Assembly: GCF_000156575.1 (NCBI RefSeq)
Contig: NZ_GG666046.1
Span: 1-64,000 of the forward strand
DNA: 64,000 bases
Direction of reading: 5' to 3'
DNA from: Anaerococcus lactolyticus ATCC 51172
Lineage (GTDB): Bacteria > Bacillota > Clostridia > Tissierellales > Peptoniphilaceae
Under the pieces are notes generated by a model. That model was given only the letters and a program-made list of their open reading frames with translations, was not told the DNA's origin and searched no databases. Of this stretch, positions 56,152 to 64,000 are shown one piece after another. Position 1 is the stretch's first letter. Each line of letters starts with the position of its first letter. The translations under genes were made by a program, and so were the position numbers.

Positions 56152-56946
56152 ATGGTTATGAAGTTTAAGGTTTTTTCTCTTGTTTTAAGTTTTTCTTTGA
56201 TTGCTCCTTCTTTTGCTTTTGCGGCGGATGCTGGCGTTGATGCTAGGATTAAGGAGCTTGATAAGGAAATTGACAAGCTTGAGTATGAGTATAAGGGTTT
56301 TGGTGAGGTTTTTGATAAGGCGAGCCAGTCTTCTAAGGCTTATATTGATGAGCGTGGCAATTTTGTGCCTCATGATAAGGCTGTTATGGAGAATTTGCTT
56401 AAGGTTTCTTCTAAGCTTGATGAGTTTGTGGATAATGTGACTCCTTCTTTGGAGCAGCCTATGTTGGGTGTTTATTTTGCTAATGGTGCCAAGCTTGATG
56501 GTTTTAATATCCGTAAGAATAATGCCAACGATCTTTACTTATATCTTAAGAAGCATTTTGTGATGAAGAAGGGTAAGGATAAGGCTGTGTATGATTCGCT
56601 TTTGAGGGAGTATGTGAATGCTATTTCTGATTTGGTGCTTTTGCCTGATCTTAGCAAGGTGACTGATTCTTTGTATGGCCAGATGACAAAACGCAAGGAG
56701 AAGCTTGATAAGGCGAGGGCTTTGCGCAGGTATTACAAGAGAGAAAAGTACGCAGATGTGATTAAGAAGCTTGAGGATGCTATTAGCGAGTCTGAGACTA
56801 CTGTGAAGTCTTGTAGGCAGTTGATGGAGTATTCTCCAAAGACTATTGCAAAGGTGAGGGGCAAACTTGAGAGGATGCTTGTGGACCAGGAGGCTTTGAT
56901 AGTAAGGAGCAAGCGAGCCTTGAGCAGGTTCGTTGACGGGCTGTAA
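56152..56946 (+). CDS. Secreted helical protein with C-terminal hairpin module
   Basis: 264 aa, RBS GAAAGGA. Signal peptide 1-24 (SFAFA). Helical throughout. The C terminus (about 213-264) carries the shared module (SESETTVKSCRQLMEYSPKT, then IAKVRGKLERML). There is no sorting signal or lipobox. Codon use differs from the previous gene (GAT, CTT, AAG, TCT rich), so it may have a different history. Function unknown. Confidence 0.75.
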   Translation: MVMKFKVFSLVLSFSLIAPSFAFAADAGVDARIKELDKEIDKLEYEYKGFGEVFDKASQSSKAYIDERGNFVPHDKAVMENLLKVSSKLDEFVDNVTPSLEQPMLGVYFANGAKLDGFNIRKNNANDLYLYLKKHFVMKKGKDKAVYDSLLREYVNAISDLVLLPDLSKVTDSLYGQMTKRKEKLDKARALRRYYKREKYADVIKKLEDAISESETTVKSCRQLMEYSPKTIAKVRGKLERMLVDQEALIVRSKRALSRFVDGL

Positions 56947-56967
56947 GTATTGAAATTTAGGTCTTTA

Positions 56968-56996
56968 TTGACATTTCACCCTAAATATATTATAAT
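56968..56996 (+). promoter_or_regulatory. Promoter of the 982-aa protein operon
   Basis: Consensus TTGACA (56968-56973), 17 bases, TATAAT (56991-56996). The leader contains hairpin ACAGGC-TAT-GCCTGT (about 57004-57018) directly before GGGGAGAG. Confidence 0.85.
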
Positions 56997-57030
56997 TACA
57001 CTAACAGGCTATGCCTGTGGGGAGAGATTT

Positions 57031-59979
57031 ATGAACAAAAAATTAATTGCAAGCCTTCTGACCCTAGGCCTAATCCTAAGCCCAGTGTCGGGCCAAGTAG
57101 GAAGTGGGTCCATGGTGAGCGAGGCTAGGGCAGATGAAAGTGATTATAGCAAAGTTATATCACCTTCTGATCGCATTAAGGCTAGTATTGCAGATTATGA
57201 AAAATATAAGAATACAAACCTATATCGTCTAGCCAGCAAAGAATACAAAGATGAGATATATAAAGTTGTTGACTTGGCAAAGGAATATATTGGCAAAAAT
57301 TCGGTCTCTGATTCGGACTTAAAGGATATTTCTGAGAAATTACATGATGCAAGTCAAAATCTCATAAAAAGTTCTCAATCAAATTTGTATAACTTTAAGG
57401 CTAAAATCCTCAATGCTGAAAAGGTATTAAGGGATAATGTAGATAAAAATACTACAGAAGAATCTAAAGAAGAATTTGAAAAAATTGATAAAATAATAAA
57501 AGATTCTAAGGCTAAGCTAAAAGACGACCAATTAGCTAAGCTTGATGGCGAGGAATTAGAAAAGTCTACTAATGAAATCTTAGGCTTACTTGAGGATGCG
57601 AAGACACACCAAAATTTTAAGTATGAAAATTATCATCCAACTGATGAGGAAGTCAAGAAATTAGACGCTGAAATAAACAATGAAAATGAAGAAATAAGCG
57701 AAGAAAAATTTAAAAATCTCGCCAATGATATTAAAAAATTGGTAGATAGCAATGAAGATTTTAAAAATTCGGCAAGATATAAATTAGCAAGTAAGGAAGC
57801 GATAACTGCTTATACTACTGCCTTTGATAAAATCAAGGATTTGACTGAAATCAACAAAGATAATTATTACAAGACTGTAGAACTTGTTAAAACTGTAGCT
57901 AGGGCAAGAAAAGCTATTGAAGACAAAGATTTGGACCTAAGTGTGACAAAGACAAATCCAGATGTCGATGAAATAATGGCTAAGTTTAAGGCCCACCTAG
58001 CTAACAGCGAAAAGTTATTGGAAAAGCTCAAAGACGATAAGTTGAGCAGTGCTTATAAAGAAAAGCTTGCCTTGGCAGATATTTATATTCAAAATTACAA
58101 AAATAATCTTAAGAGAAGTAGCAAAGACTACCAAGACCTAGAGGCAGAGCTTGATAAGTTAGTTGAGCAAATCAAAAAATCAAAGGGGGAAGTTGAGGTT
58201 CGCCCTGAGGATAAGAAAAAAGAAAAGATAGAAAAGCTTGATAAGTTGCTTTCATTGGCTAAGGTCCTTAAGGACACTGATAGCTACAAGAAGGAAGGCA
58301 AGCCTGCTGATAAAAAAGCCTTGGAAGATGCTATTAATGAGGCTGAATATCTCAAAACAAAGTATGGCATGGGCGAAGTTTTTGTTGATGATGATAAGCT
58401 TAGTGATGCTATCAATAAGTTAGAGAAAGCTTTGGCTAAGTTTGAAAGGGCTGATGATAAGGCTTTGATCAAAAAGCTTATTGAAGATTTGCTTAAGTCG
58501 ACTGAGGGCATAAGGATTGACCAAATCTATGGCAAGGATGGAAAAGATGCCAAGAATGCCTATACCAAGGCGAGGGAGGCTGCTGCCAAGGCCGCTAAGG
58601 ATAAGAATATGAGTCTTTCCGATTTGACCAAGGCTTATGAAAATTTTAAGGATGCTAGGGATAAGCTGGCTGAGTTTTTGACCAGCAGACTTAAAAAATT
58701 GGTTGATGACGATAGCAATTTTGTAGATACAGAAAAATATAAGGAAGCTGACAGGTCTTTGGATGCCAAAGATGTTGATGCTATTTTAAATTATAGGTCG
58801 CTAATTAGAGATAGCAAGGAAGAATTGGATAAGACAAGTCCAGATGCTAACAAGCTCGACTTGTTGTATAAAAAATTAGATGCAGCGAGAAGGGAGATTG
58901 AGGGCAAATTATCTAGCCAGGCAAGAAAATTGACTGATGCGATTTTGGATTCGGATGATTTCATGGATAGCCTTGCCTTTAAGGCTGCTGCTACAGGTAG
59001 TGATAAGTATTTGAAATATGCAGCTGAGAAGTATAAGGCTGATTTAGAAAGGGCAAAGAAACTTAGTGAGGCTGGTAAGCTTGATAGCAAAGAGGCTGAG
59101 GCTATTTTAGAATCTCTTTCTAAGTCTAGGGATTTCATTGAGGATAAAATCAGCCAGAAGGCCTATTTGATTTTTGAATATACTAGGACCCTTGAGGAGA
59201 TTAAAAATCATAAGGATTATAAATCATTGAACCAAGCTCTTAGGAAGAGGCTTGAAGCTGCCCTTGACCTTGCTCATAAGGGTGGCGATGAGGATGAGAT
59301 TTTTAGAGCCCTTGATGAGGTGATGAATGATGATTCTATCAAGGCTTTCATCAAAAAAATAGAACTTGAAAAAAATCCTAACAAGGTTAGGGATAAGCTT
59401 CTAATAGAGTTGACAAATCTTATTAATGAAGATAAAAAATTAAAAGAGGGTAGTTTTAAATATACCAAGGCTCAAAAGGCCCTTAGGGATGCTTATGATC
59501 TTGCCTTGAAAGAGGCGAAGGATTTAATTGCTGATAATAAAAATCCAAAAGAAGCCGAAGTGAAGGCTGTTTATCAAAAATTGTTAAAGGCAAAAAATGC
59601 CCTAGATGGGGATAAGTTTGATAAATTAATCAATGACCTAGCCGCAAGATTTAAGAAAAACCAGCTAAAGATAGCTAGTGTTGAGGCTAGAAAGGCGATT
59701 GCGGCAAAGATTAATGCCTTATCTGATCCTAAGGCTACTATGGATGATGCTTTGAGAGTGGAAAAGGAGCTTGACGACCTTATTAATCCAAAGTTCGCTG
59801 CAACTACTACTCTTACACCAACCAACCAAGTCCAAACTTCAACTCGTCCTGTTTCTACAGCAAGAAATGCAGGATCTATTGTAAAAACGGGTATAAATGG
59901 AATAGCTAAAGTTGCGGCGGTTCTTGTCGTGGCTGCTATAATATTAAAATTAACATCAAAAAAAGGAGATAAGAAATGA
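57031..59979 (+). CDS. Large secreted coiled-coil/FIVAR-like surface protein
   Basis: 982 aa from ATG 57031, chosen because GGGGAGAG precedes it and a signal peptide follows directly; the upstream in-frame extension spans the promoter. Signal peptide about 1-35. The body is a long series of roughly 70-90 residue helical repeats with phrases such as LTKAYENFKDARDKL, typical of FIVAR-like sugar- or matrix-binding modules. The C terminus is IVKTG-INGIAKVAAVLVV with a KKGDKK tail, a sorting-like signal related to that of the 412-aa protein. ATGA overlap with the lipoprotein gene indicates co-expression. Confidence 0.75.
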   Translation: MNKKLIASLLTLGLILSPVSGQVGSGSMVSEARADESDYSKVISPSDRIKASIADYEKYKNTNLYRLASKEYKDEIYKVVDLAKEYIGKNSVSDSDLKDISEKLHDASQNLIKSSQSNLYNFKAKILNAEKVLRDNVDKNTTEESKEEFEKIDKIIKDSKAKLKDDQLAKLDGEELEKSTNEILGLLEDAKTHQNFKYENYHPTDEEVKKLDAEINNENEEISEEKFKNLANDIKKLVDSNEDFKNSARYKLASKEAITAYTTAFDKIKDLTEINKDNYYKTVELVKTVARARKAIEDKDLDLSVTKTNPDVDEIMAKFKAHLANSEKLLEKLKDDKLSSAYKEKLALADIYIQNYKNNLKRSSKDYQDLEAELDKLVEQIKKSKGEVEVRPEDKKKEKIEKLDKLLSLAKVLKDTDSYKKEGKPADKKALEDAINEAEYLKTKYGMGEVFVDDDKLSDAINKLEKALAKFERADDKALIKKLIEDLLKSTEGIRIDQIYGKDGKDAKNAYTKAREAAAKAAKDKNMSLSDLTKAYENFKDARDKLAEFLTSRLKKLVDDDSNFVDTEKYKEADRSLDAKDVDAILNYRSLIRDSKEELDKTSPDANKLDLLYKKLDAARREIEGKLSSQARKLTDAILDSDDFMDSLAFKAAATGSDKYLKYAAEKYKADLERAKKLSEAGKLDSKEAEAILESLSKSRDFIEDKISQKAYLIFEYTRTLEEIKNHKDYKSLNQALRKRLEAALDLAHKGGDEDEIFRALDEVMNDDSIKAFIKKIELEKNPNKVRDKLLIELTNLINEDKKLKEGSFKYTKAQKALRDAYDLALKEAKDLIADNKNPKEAEVKAVYQKLLKAKNALDGDKFDKLINDLAARFKKNQLKIASVEARKAIAAKINALSDPKATMDDALRVEKELDDLINPKFAATTTLTPTNQVQTSTRPVSTARNAGSIVKTGINGIAKVAAVLVVAAIILKLTSKKGDKK

Positions 59980-60437
59980 AAATAACTAATAAACAAATCA
60001 TTGCTGCTATCCTAATTGCAGCTACACTTACAGGTTGCGATAGCCTAAAAAACAAGCTTAAGAATAGCGATGATACAAAGGTAGAGGAAAGCACTAACGA
60101 AGAAACTACCAAAAAAGAAGGCGCAGAAGACGCAGAAAATACTGGTTCTACAGAAAAAGAAGATAAAAAGGATGATAGCGAAGATAAATCTAGCGAAGAT
60201 AAGTCTAGCGAAGATAAGTCTAGCGAAGCTGAAACAGAAGATGGCAATACAGTTGTAGAACAACTTGAAGATGCAGTTTTCAATAATAGGGTTCAAGCAA
60301 GGGCTGCAGAAATTCTTTTAGAGGAAACTCCAGAATCACTTAGCGAAGAATACAAGGCTAAGCTTAAAGAACTTGTAGAAAAATCAAACGACATAATCGA
60401 AAGATCTGAAAAAGCTCTAGAAGCTTACAAGAAATAA
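59976..60437 (+). CDS. Lipoprotein with C-terminal hairpin module
   Basis: 153 aa. Lipobox LTGC with lipidated C21, then an acidic Ser/Glu/Lys/Asp linker containing three tandem EDKSS units, then the shared helical module (about 97-153: VQARAAEILLEETPES then EEYKAKLKELVEKS). Overlaps the upstream gene by 4 bases, so surface anchoring by lipid and by sortase may be combined in one operon. Confidence 0.78.
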   Translation: MKITNKQIIAAILIAATLTGCDSLKNKLKNSDDTKVEESTNEETTKKEGAEDAENTGSTEKEDKKDDSEDKSSEDKSSEDKSSEAETEDGNTVVEQLEDAVFNNRVQARAAEILLEETPESLSEEYKAKLKELVEKSNDIIERSEKALEAYKK

Positions 60438-60448
60438 TTATGAAATGT

Positions 60449-60473
60449 GGCTTGCTGGGGCAAGCCCTTTTTT
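60449..60473 (+). terminator. Terminator after the lipoprotein gene
   Basis: GGCTTGC-TGGG-GCAAGCC stem followed by C and six Ts. Confidence 0.85.
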
Positions 60474-60539
60474 GCATGTTTTATAATAGCTCAAAAAGGG
60501 TATATTATAAGAAAGAATTAAAAACAGAGAGGTTTTAAT

Positions 60540-61559
60540 ATGAAAAAAAATAATTTAACAAAGGCAATCTTGGCAATGGCACTAGCATCTGCAGTTTTTG
60601 CTCCAAGTGTTAAAAAATCATTTGCAACTGATACTTTTTACTCTGATTATCTTTATGAATCATCTTATCTTGAATCAAGAAGAGAACTTTATAAGACAAT
60701 AAGCGATGCAAAGGAGATTAAAAATAAAGACAGATATATTAATGCAAGCACATCTGTCAAAGATAGTTTTAATGTTTGGTTTAAATATGCAGAAGACGCT
60801 TACAAACAAGCTCCAGAATATTCAAGCCTAAGCTCTGAAAAAGATAAGCTAACTAGGGCTACACAATATTTAAAAGAAGCTATGAAGGCTTTAGATGGCA
60901 AAAAATCTTCAATTACTGACTTGAAGGACTTGCTTGATAAACATACTGACTTTACAACATCTTCATCATATTTGTATGCAACACAAAAACAAAAAGATGC
61001 TTACTTAGATGCTTATAACAAGGCTTATCGTTACTACTATTATGAAACATACAATACTGTTTTATCAGAATATTATACTAAGGAATTAAAAGAGAAGAGA
61101 GCAGCTATAGAAAATGCCTATCTAAATGAGAGAAAAAAAGTTGTTAAGGACGAGATAGATCTTTCAGAACCATTTAGAAAAAATTCTGAAAAATATACAA
61201 AGAAGAGCTTTGATACTTTCTTATCTGCCCTAAAACTTGCAGAAACAAGTGTGGAAGATAAGTCAAATATCAAAACTGAAGCTGAATATAAGCAAATTGC
61301 TGCAACTCTTAAGTCTGCGAGAGAAGCACTTGTTGAAGTGAAAGTTAAGAATGAAGAATTAGAAAAATATATAGAAAAACTTCAAACAGCTGTAGATAAT
61401 AACAAAATTGCAGTGAAATCTGGTGAAACCCTACTAGAAATAGCTCCAAAACAAGTAGCTCCTGTTAAGGGTAAGCTAATAAACTTAATTAAAAACGCAA
61501 AGAGTGTTATTGAAAAATCTGAAGCAGTCCTTGCCAAACTAAAAGGAATCAAGGGATAA
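60540..61559 (+). CDS. Secreted FIVAR-like protein with C-terminal hairpin module
   Basis: 339 aa, RBS GAGAGG. Signal peptide about 1-30 (KKSFA). Tyr-rich helical repeats (about 35-280) are followed by the shared module (NNKIAVKSGETLLEIAPKQV, then KGKLINLIKNAKS) at about 283-339. No anchor. The next gene starts 2 bases after the stop. Confidence 0.75.
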   Translation: MKKNNLTKAILAMALASAVFAPSVKKSFATDTFYSDYLYESSYLESRRELYKTISDAKEIKNKDRYINASTSVKDSFNVWFKYAEDAYKQAPEYSSLSSEKDKLTRATQYLKEAMKALDGKKSSITDLKDLLDKHTDFTTSSSYLYATQKQKDAYLDAYNKAYRYYYYETYNTVLSEYYTKELKEKRAAIENAYLNERKKVVKDEIDLSEPFRKNSEKYTKKSFDTFLSALKLAETSVEDKSNIKTEAEYKQIAATLKSAREALVEVKVKNEELEKYIEKLQTAVDNNKIAVKSGETLLEIAPKQVAPVKGKLINLIKNAKSVIEKSEAVLAKLKGIKG

Positions 61560-61560
61560 T

Positions 61561-62094
61561 ATGAAAATATTCAAAAAATTAGGTGTTTTGCTCTTGCTTT
61601 GTAACTTCGCCTTTTTGGGTCTGGCCCAGACTAAGGTTAGCGAAGTTTATGCGGCAGAGACAAGCGAAGAGGCGAAGTACAAGACTCAAAAGGAAAATCT
61701 TTCTTTTGCTGTTGCAGATAGTATAAATGTTATTAGCACTGAGGCATACAATAACTATGCTTCTAGCAATACAAAGATGGCCTATCAAAAGGCTGTCATG
61801 GATGGCAAGGCTGTGCTCCAAAAGGGCGATACTGCATCTTTTACAGAGCTTGCTGTGGCAACAAGCAAAATCAATGATGCCAAGTCAGCTATCTGGCGTG
61901 ATGTTGACAGGGCTGTGAAGATCATAAGACTTAAGGAAGCTGTAGAGCAAAATAAGGTAAGTGTTAGATCGGCAAAATTCTTACTACAAAACGCACCAAA
62001 TTCTGTGGCTGGGGTTAAGGGCAAGTTAATTAACTTGATTAAAAAATCCGAAGCCTTGATAGAAAAAACAGAAGCAGTTTTACAAAGAGTATAA
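61561..62094 (+). CDS. Small secreted protein with C-terminal hairpin module
   Basis: 177 aa. Signal peptide about 1-31 (SEVYA), a short helical region, then the shared module (QNKVSVRSAKFLLQNAPNSV, then KGKLINLIKKSEA) at about 124-177. Closest in this module to the preceding protein (KGKLINLIK is identical), which points to gene duplication. Translationally linked to the upstream gene; ends before an attenuator-like hairpin. Confidence 0.75.
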   Translation: MKIFKKLGVLLLLCNFAFLGLAQTKVSEVYAAETSEEAKYKTQKENLSFAVADSINVISTEAYNNYASSNTKMAYQKAVMDGKAVLQKGDTASFTELAVATSKINDAKSAIWRDVDRAVKIIRLKEAVEQNKVSVRSAKFLLQNAPNSVAGVKGKLINLIKKSEALIEKTEAVLQRV

Positions 62095-62102
62095 AAAAAG
62101 GG

Positions 62103-62136
62103 GGACTCTTGTGGGCAAAACCACAAAAGTCCTTTT
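62103..62136 (+). terminator. Terminator or attenuator before the transglutaminase-like gene
   Basis: GGACTCTTGTGG/CCACAAAAGTCC stem with one mismatch and four Ts, only 15 bases before the next start codon. It may end the upstream operon or set read-through. Confidence 0.7.
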
Positions 62137-62150
62137 AAATGAGGTGCAAA

Positions 62151-63230
62151 ATGAAAAAGAAAATCTTATTGATTCTTGCTCTGGTATTTTTCATGGTCCC
62201 AAAAACGAGCCATGCTGTAAGCCAGGAGCTTGAAGAAAAGATAATAGCTATAGATACAAACAAACAAAAGGAAAGCCTAGCTAGGGCAAGAAAACACCTT
62301 AATGATAAGGGAGTTTCCCAAAAAAAGCGTGCGAAGCTAGAAAAATTAATTGATAAGAACGAAAAAACTATACAGAGAATCGAAAAGTTGCAAGAGATTT
62401 TCAAGGATAATATAAGGATTAGAAACCAGATTAGACCACACCTTCAAAACAGGGACACATATTTTAGTGTGGATATAGGAAAGGCTATCACTAATGAAAA
62501 AATTTCTGAGCTTTTTCTTGATGTGTGCAAGGAAGATGATTATTTCTTCTATGGCCAGTATGGGTCAGCAAGGATAGATACAACTTATAATCCTGCTAAG
62601 TCTGTTGGGGATAAGACCTATATAGAAAAGGCGAATTTTGATGTTAGATACAGGGTGGACATAGATATGGAATATTCGACTACCAATTTTGTGAAAAACT
62701 GGGTGGCTGAAAATATTGACCCATCATACACAGAATACGCCAAGGTGAAGGCCATCCACGACTTTATTGTAAAGAAAAATTTCTACAACAAGGGAGATCG
62801 TAACGAAGAAAGTGGTGGAGTATCAATCTACCATCCAGCATCAATAATTTTTGGTAATGGTGGTGTTTGCAATGCCTATGCGACTCTTTTTGACCTAATG
62901 GCAAAGCAAGCAGGTCTAAAGACAAGATTTCTAACTGGCAAGTCCCTAAAAAATGGCGAAGACCACATGTGGAATATGGTAAAGGTCATGGGTGGTTGGT
63001 ATCATATCGACACCACTTGGGATGACCCAATAATAAACTTTAGCGATAGGGATATTGAAAATATCGAGGACTTTGTCATCTACGATTATTTCCTAAAATC
63101 CGATGCAGAAATCAAAAAATCAAGAACTATAAATGAAAACAAAACTCGCCCACAAGCTCCGACAAATTTCCCAACTAGCCCAAAAAATACAAAGATTGAG
63201 GAAATCGACGGAAAATACTATGTAAGGTGA
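62151..63230 (+). CDS. Secreted transglutaminase-like cysteine protease-fold protein
   Basis: 359 aa from ATG 62151 (RBS GAGGTG); signal peptide 1-22 (TSHA). Residues 30-82 resemble the shared helical module (LARARKHLNDKG, then KRAKLEKLIDKNEK). The transglutaminase-core domain (about 190-300) has the full triad: C240 in GGVCNAYA, H272 in DHMWNMV, D287 in HIDTTWDDP. Such secreted domains act as peptidases or cross-linking enzymes at the cell wall. Sitting among Lys/Gln-rich helical proteins with the same module, it could process or link them; that is inference. Confidence 0.8.
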   Translation: MKKKILLILALVFFMVPKTSHAVSQELEEKIIAIDTNKQKESLARARKHLNDKGVSQKKRAKLEKLIDKNEKTIQRIEKLQEIFKDNIRIRNQIRPHLQNRDTYFSVDIGKAITNEKISELFLDVCKEDDYFFYGQYGSARIDTTYNPAKSVGDKTYIEKANFDVRYRVDIDMEYSTTNFVKNWVAENIDPSYTEYAKVKAIHDFIVKKNFYNKGDRNEESGGVSIYHPASIIFGNGGVCNAYATLFDLMAKQAGLKTRFLTGKSLKNGEDHMWNMVKVMGGWYHIDTTWDDPIINFSDRDIENIEDFVIYDYFLKSDAEIKKSRTINENKTRPQAPTNFPTSPKNTKIEEIDGKYYVR

Positions 63231-63242
63231 TAAAAATATACT

Positions 63243-63285
63243 CTCTTTTTTCCACTGCGAAGGTGGTTAAAAAGGGAGTTTTTTA
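63243..63285 (+). terminator. Terminator after the transglutaminase-like gene
   Basis: CTCTTTTTTCCAC paired with GTGGTTAAAAAGGGAG, then six Ts. Confidence 0.8.
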
Positions 63286-63312
63286 GTGGCGAGATTTTTT
63301 TGATAATTTATT

Positions 63313-63340
63313 TTGACAAGAAAAACTTTGATGGTATCAT
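63313..63340 (+). promoter_or_regulatory. Promoter of the permease gene
   Basis: TTGACA (63313-63318), 16 bases, TATCAT (63335-63340), 35 bases before the start codon. Confidence 0.7.
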
Positions 63341-63375
63341 ATAGGAGATTTGAGGAAAAAAAGAAAGGAATTTTT

Positions 63376-64000
63376 ATGAACAAAGAAAAGAAAATCTATC
63401 ATATCGATGATAAGGTCCCAGCGAAACTTTTATTGCCCCTATCTTTGCAACACACTTTTGCAATGTTTGGTGCATCAGTTTTAGTCCCTATTTTATTTCA
63501 AATTAATCCAGGCATTGTTCTTTTAATGAACGGGATAGGCACCTTATTATTCATCTTAATAACCAAAGGCAAGGCACCAGCTTATTTGGGTTCTTCATTT
63601 GCATTTTTGGCACCAGGAACTGCTATCATTGCAAAGCAAGGATTTGAATATGCGCAAGGTGCCTTTGTTGTGGTCGGAATTTTGGGTTGTGTCATGGCAT
63701 ACATCATCTACAAGTTTGGTATAGATTGGATTAATGTAGTCCTACCTCCTGCTGCCATGGGTGCAGTTGTAGCCCTAATCGGTTTCGAACTTGCAGGCAA
63801 TACTGTCACAGGTGGGGCAATCGGCGCCAACCTAATGACAGACACTGCTCAAGCCAAGGATTTTATAGTATTTGGCATCACACTTTTTACAGCTATTATC
63901 GGATCTGTTGCCTTTAAGGGATTTTTCTCAACCATCCCAATTTTAATCGCAATCATAGTAGGTTACATTGCTGCTATATGCTTTAACATGGTAGACTTTA
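63376..64000 (+). CDS. Uracil/xanthine permease family transporter (partial)
   Basis: The first 208 residues are present; the gene runs off the window. RBS AAAGGAA. The start (KVPAKLLLPLSLQHTFAMFGASVLVPI) and APAYLGSSFAFLAPG are typical of NCS2 (UraA/PyrP) nucleobase:cation symporters, with VLPPAAMGAVVALIGFELA further on. Most like uracil permease; xanthine or another nucleobase is possible until the second half is seen. Confidence 0.85.
   Translation, partial: MNKEKKIYHIDDKVPAKLLLPLSLQHTFAMFGASVLVPILFQINPGIVLLMNGIGTLLFILITKGKAPAYLGSSFAFLAPGTAIIAKQGFEYAQGAFVVVGILGCVMAYIIYKFGIDWINVVLPPAAMGAVVALIGFELAGNTVTGGAIGANLMTDTAQAKDFIVFGITLFTAIIGSVAFKGFFSTIPILIAIIVGYIAAICFNMVDF

Noticed and set aside
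56950-57030. 27-codon N-terminal extension of the 982-aa protein
   Set aside because: It covers a consensus promoter; the start at 57031 has a ribosome-binding site and a signal peptide directly after it.

Overview
The window looks like a low-GC Gram-positive anaerobic coccus of the Peptoniphilaceae, most like Anaerococcus. That is an inference from the AT-rich codon use, the strong AGGAGG ribosome-binding sites, the Cna-B/SpaA-type surface proteins with sorting signals, and gene families such as DUF3783, DUF5808, DUF2922/DUF1659 and AGCS transporters. No rRNA, prophage, CRISPR array or transposase gene was seen.

Layout. 1-2466 is an 18-gene tRNA cluster with its own strong promoter. It is followed (2467-3660) by an odd array built from pieces of the last tRNA (Met), its terminator and nested hairpins. 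3996-5449 holds a retropepsin-like protein and an AlkD-type DNA repair protein. 5554-28350 is a surface-protein region: a secreted 656-aa protein, a 5653-aa Cna-B adhesin with an atypical LPKAR sorting motif, and a SpaH/EbpB-type major pilin with a long structured leader, followed by a decayed copy of the pilin 3' end. 28613-49831 is mostly housekeeping: nitroreductase, a Zn/Cd efflux operon (ArsR, HMA protein, P1B ATPase), AGCS symporter, HAD phosphatases, alanine dehydrogenase, MsrB, aminotransferase, groESL with a CIRCE element, an LDH-family dehydrogenase, a GntR/DUF5808 pair, malic enzyme, and a HAD-walJ-ttcA-uppP operon. Alanine dehydrogenase, the AGCS symporter, the aminotransferase, malic enzyme and the dehydrogenase fit an amino-acid/organic-acid fermenter.

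Three compact loci (41.6 kb, 42.1 kb and 49.9 kb) have the architecture of Fst/par type I toxin-antitoxin systems: a 31-35 aa hydrophobic peptide, a convergent small RNA, a shared bidirectional terminator, and short repeats that let the RNA pair with the toxin start region. A fourth antitoxin-like RNA has no toxin.

50.1-56.1 kb contains large non-coding, palindromic, modular repeats. One has 30-bp terminal inverted repeats, and two related arms flank a sigma-factor-like gene and a ComK-like gene. Pairs of small ATCTCGGAT hairpins lie upstream of several genes. 53.7-63.2 kb is a cluster of secreted helical proteins. Six of seven share a roughly 50-residue helical-hairpin module, including a lipoprotein and a secreted transglutaminase-like protein. 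Two of the seven end in KTG-type degenerate sorting signals. The window ends inside a uracil/xanthine permease gene.
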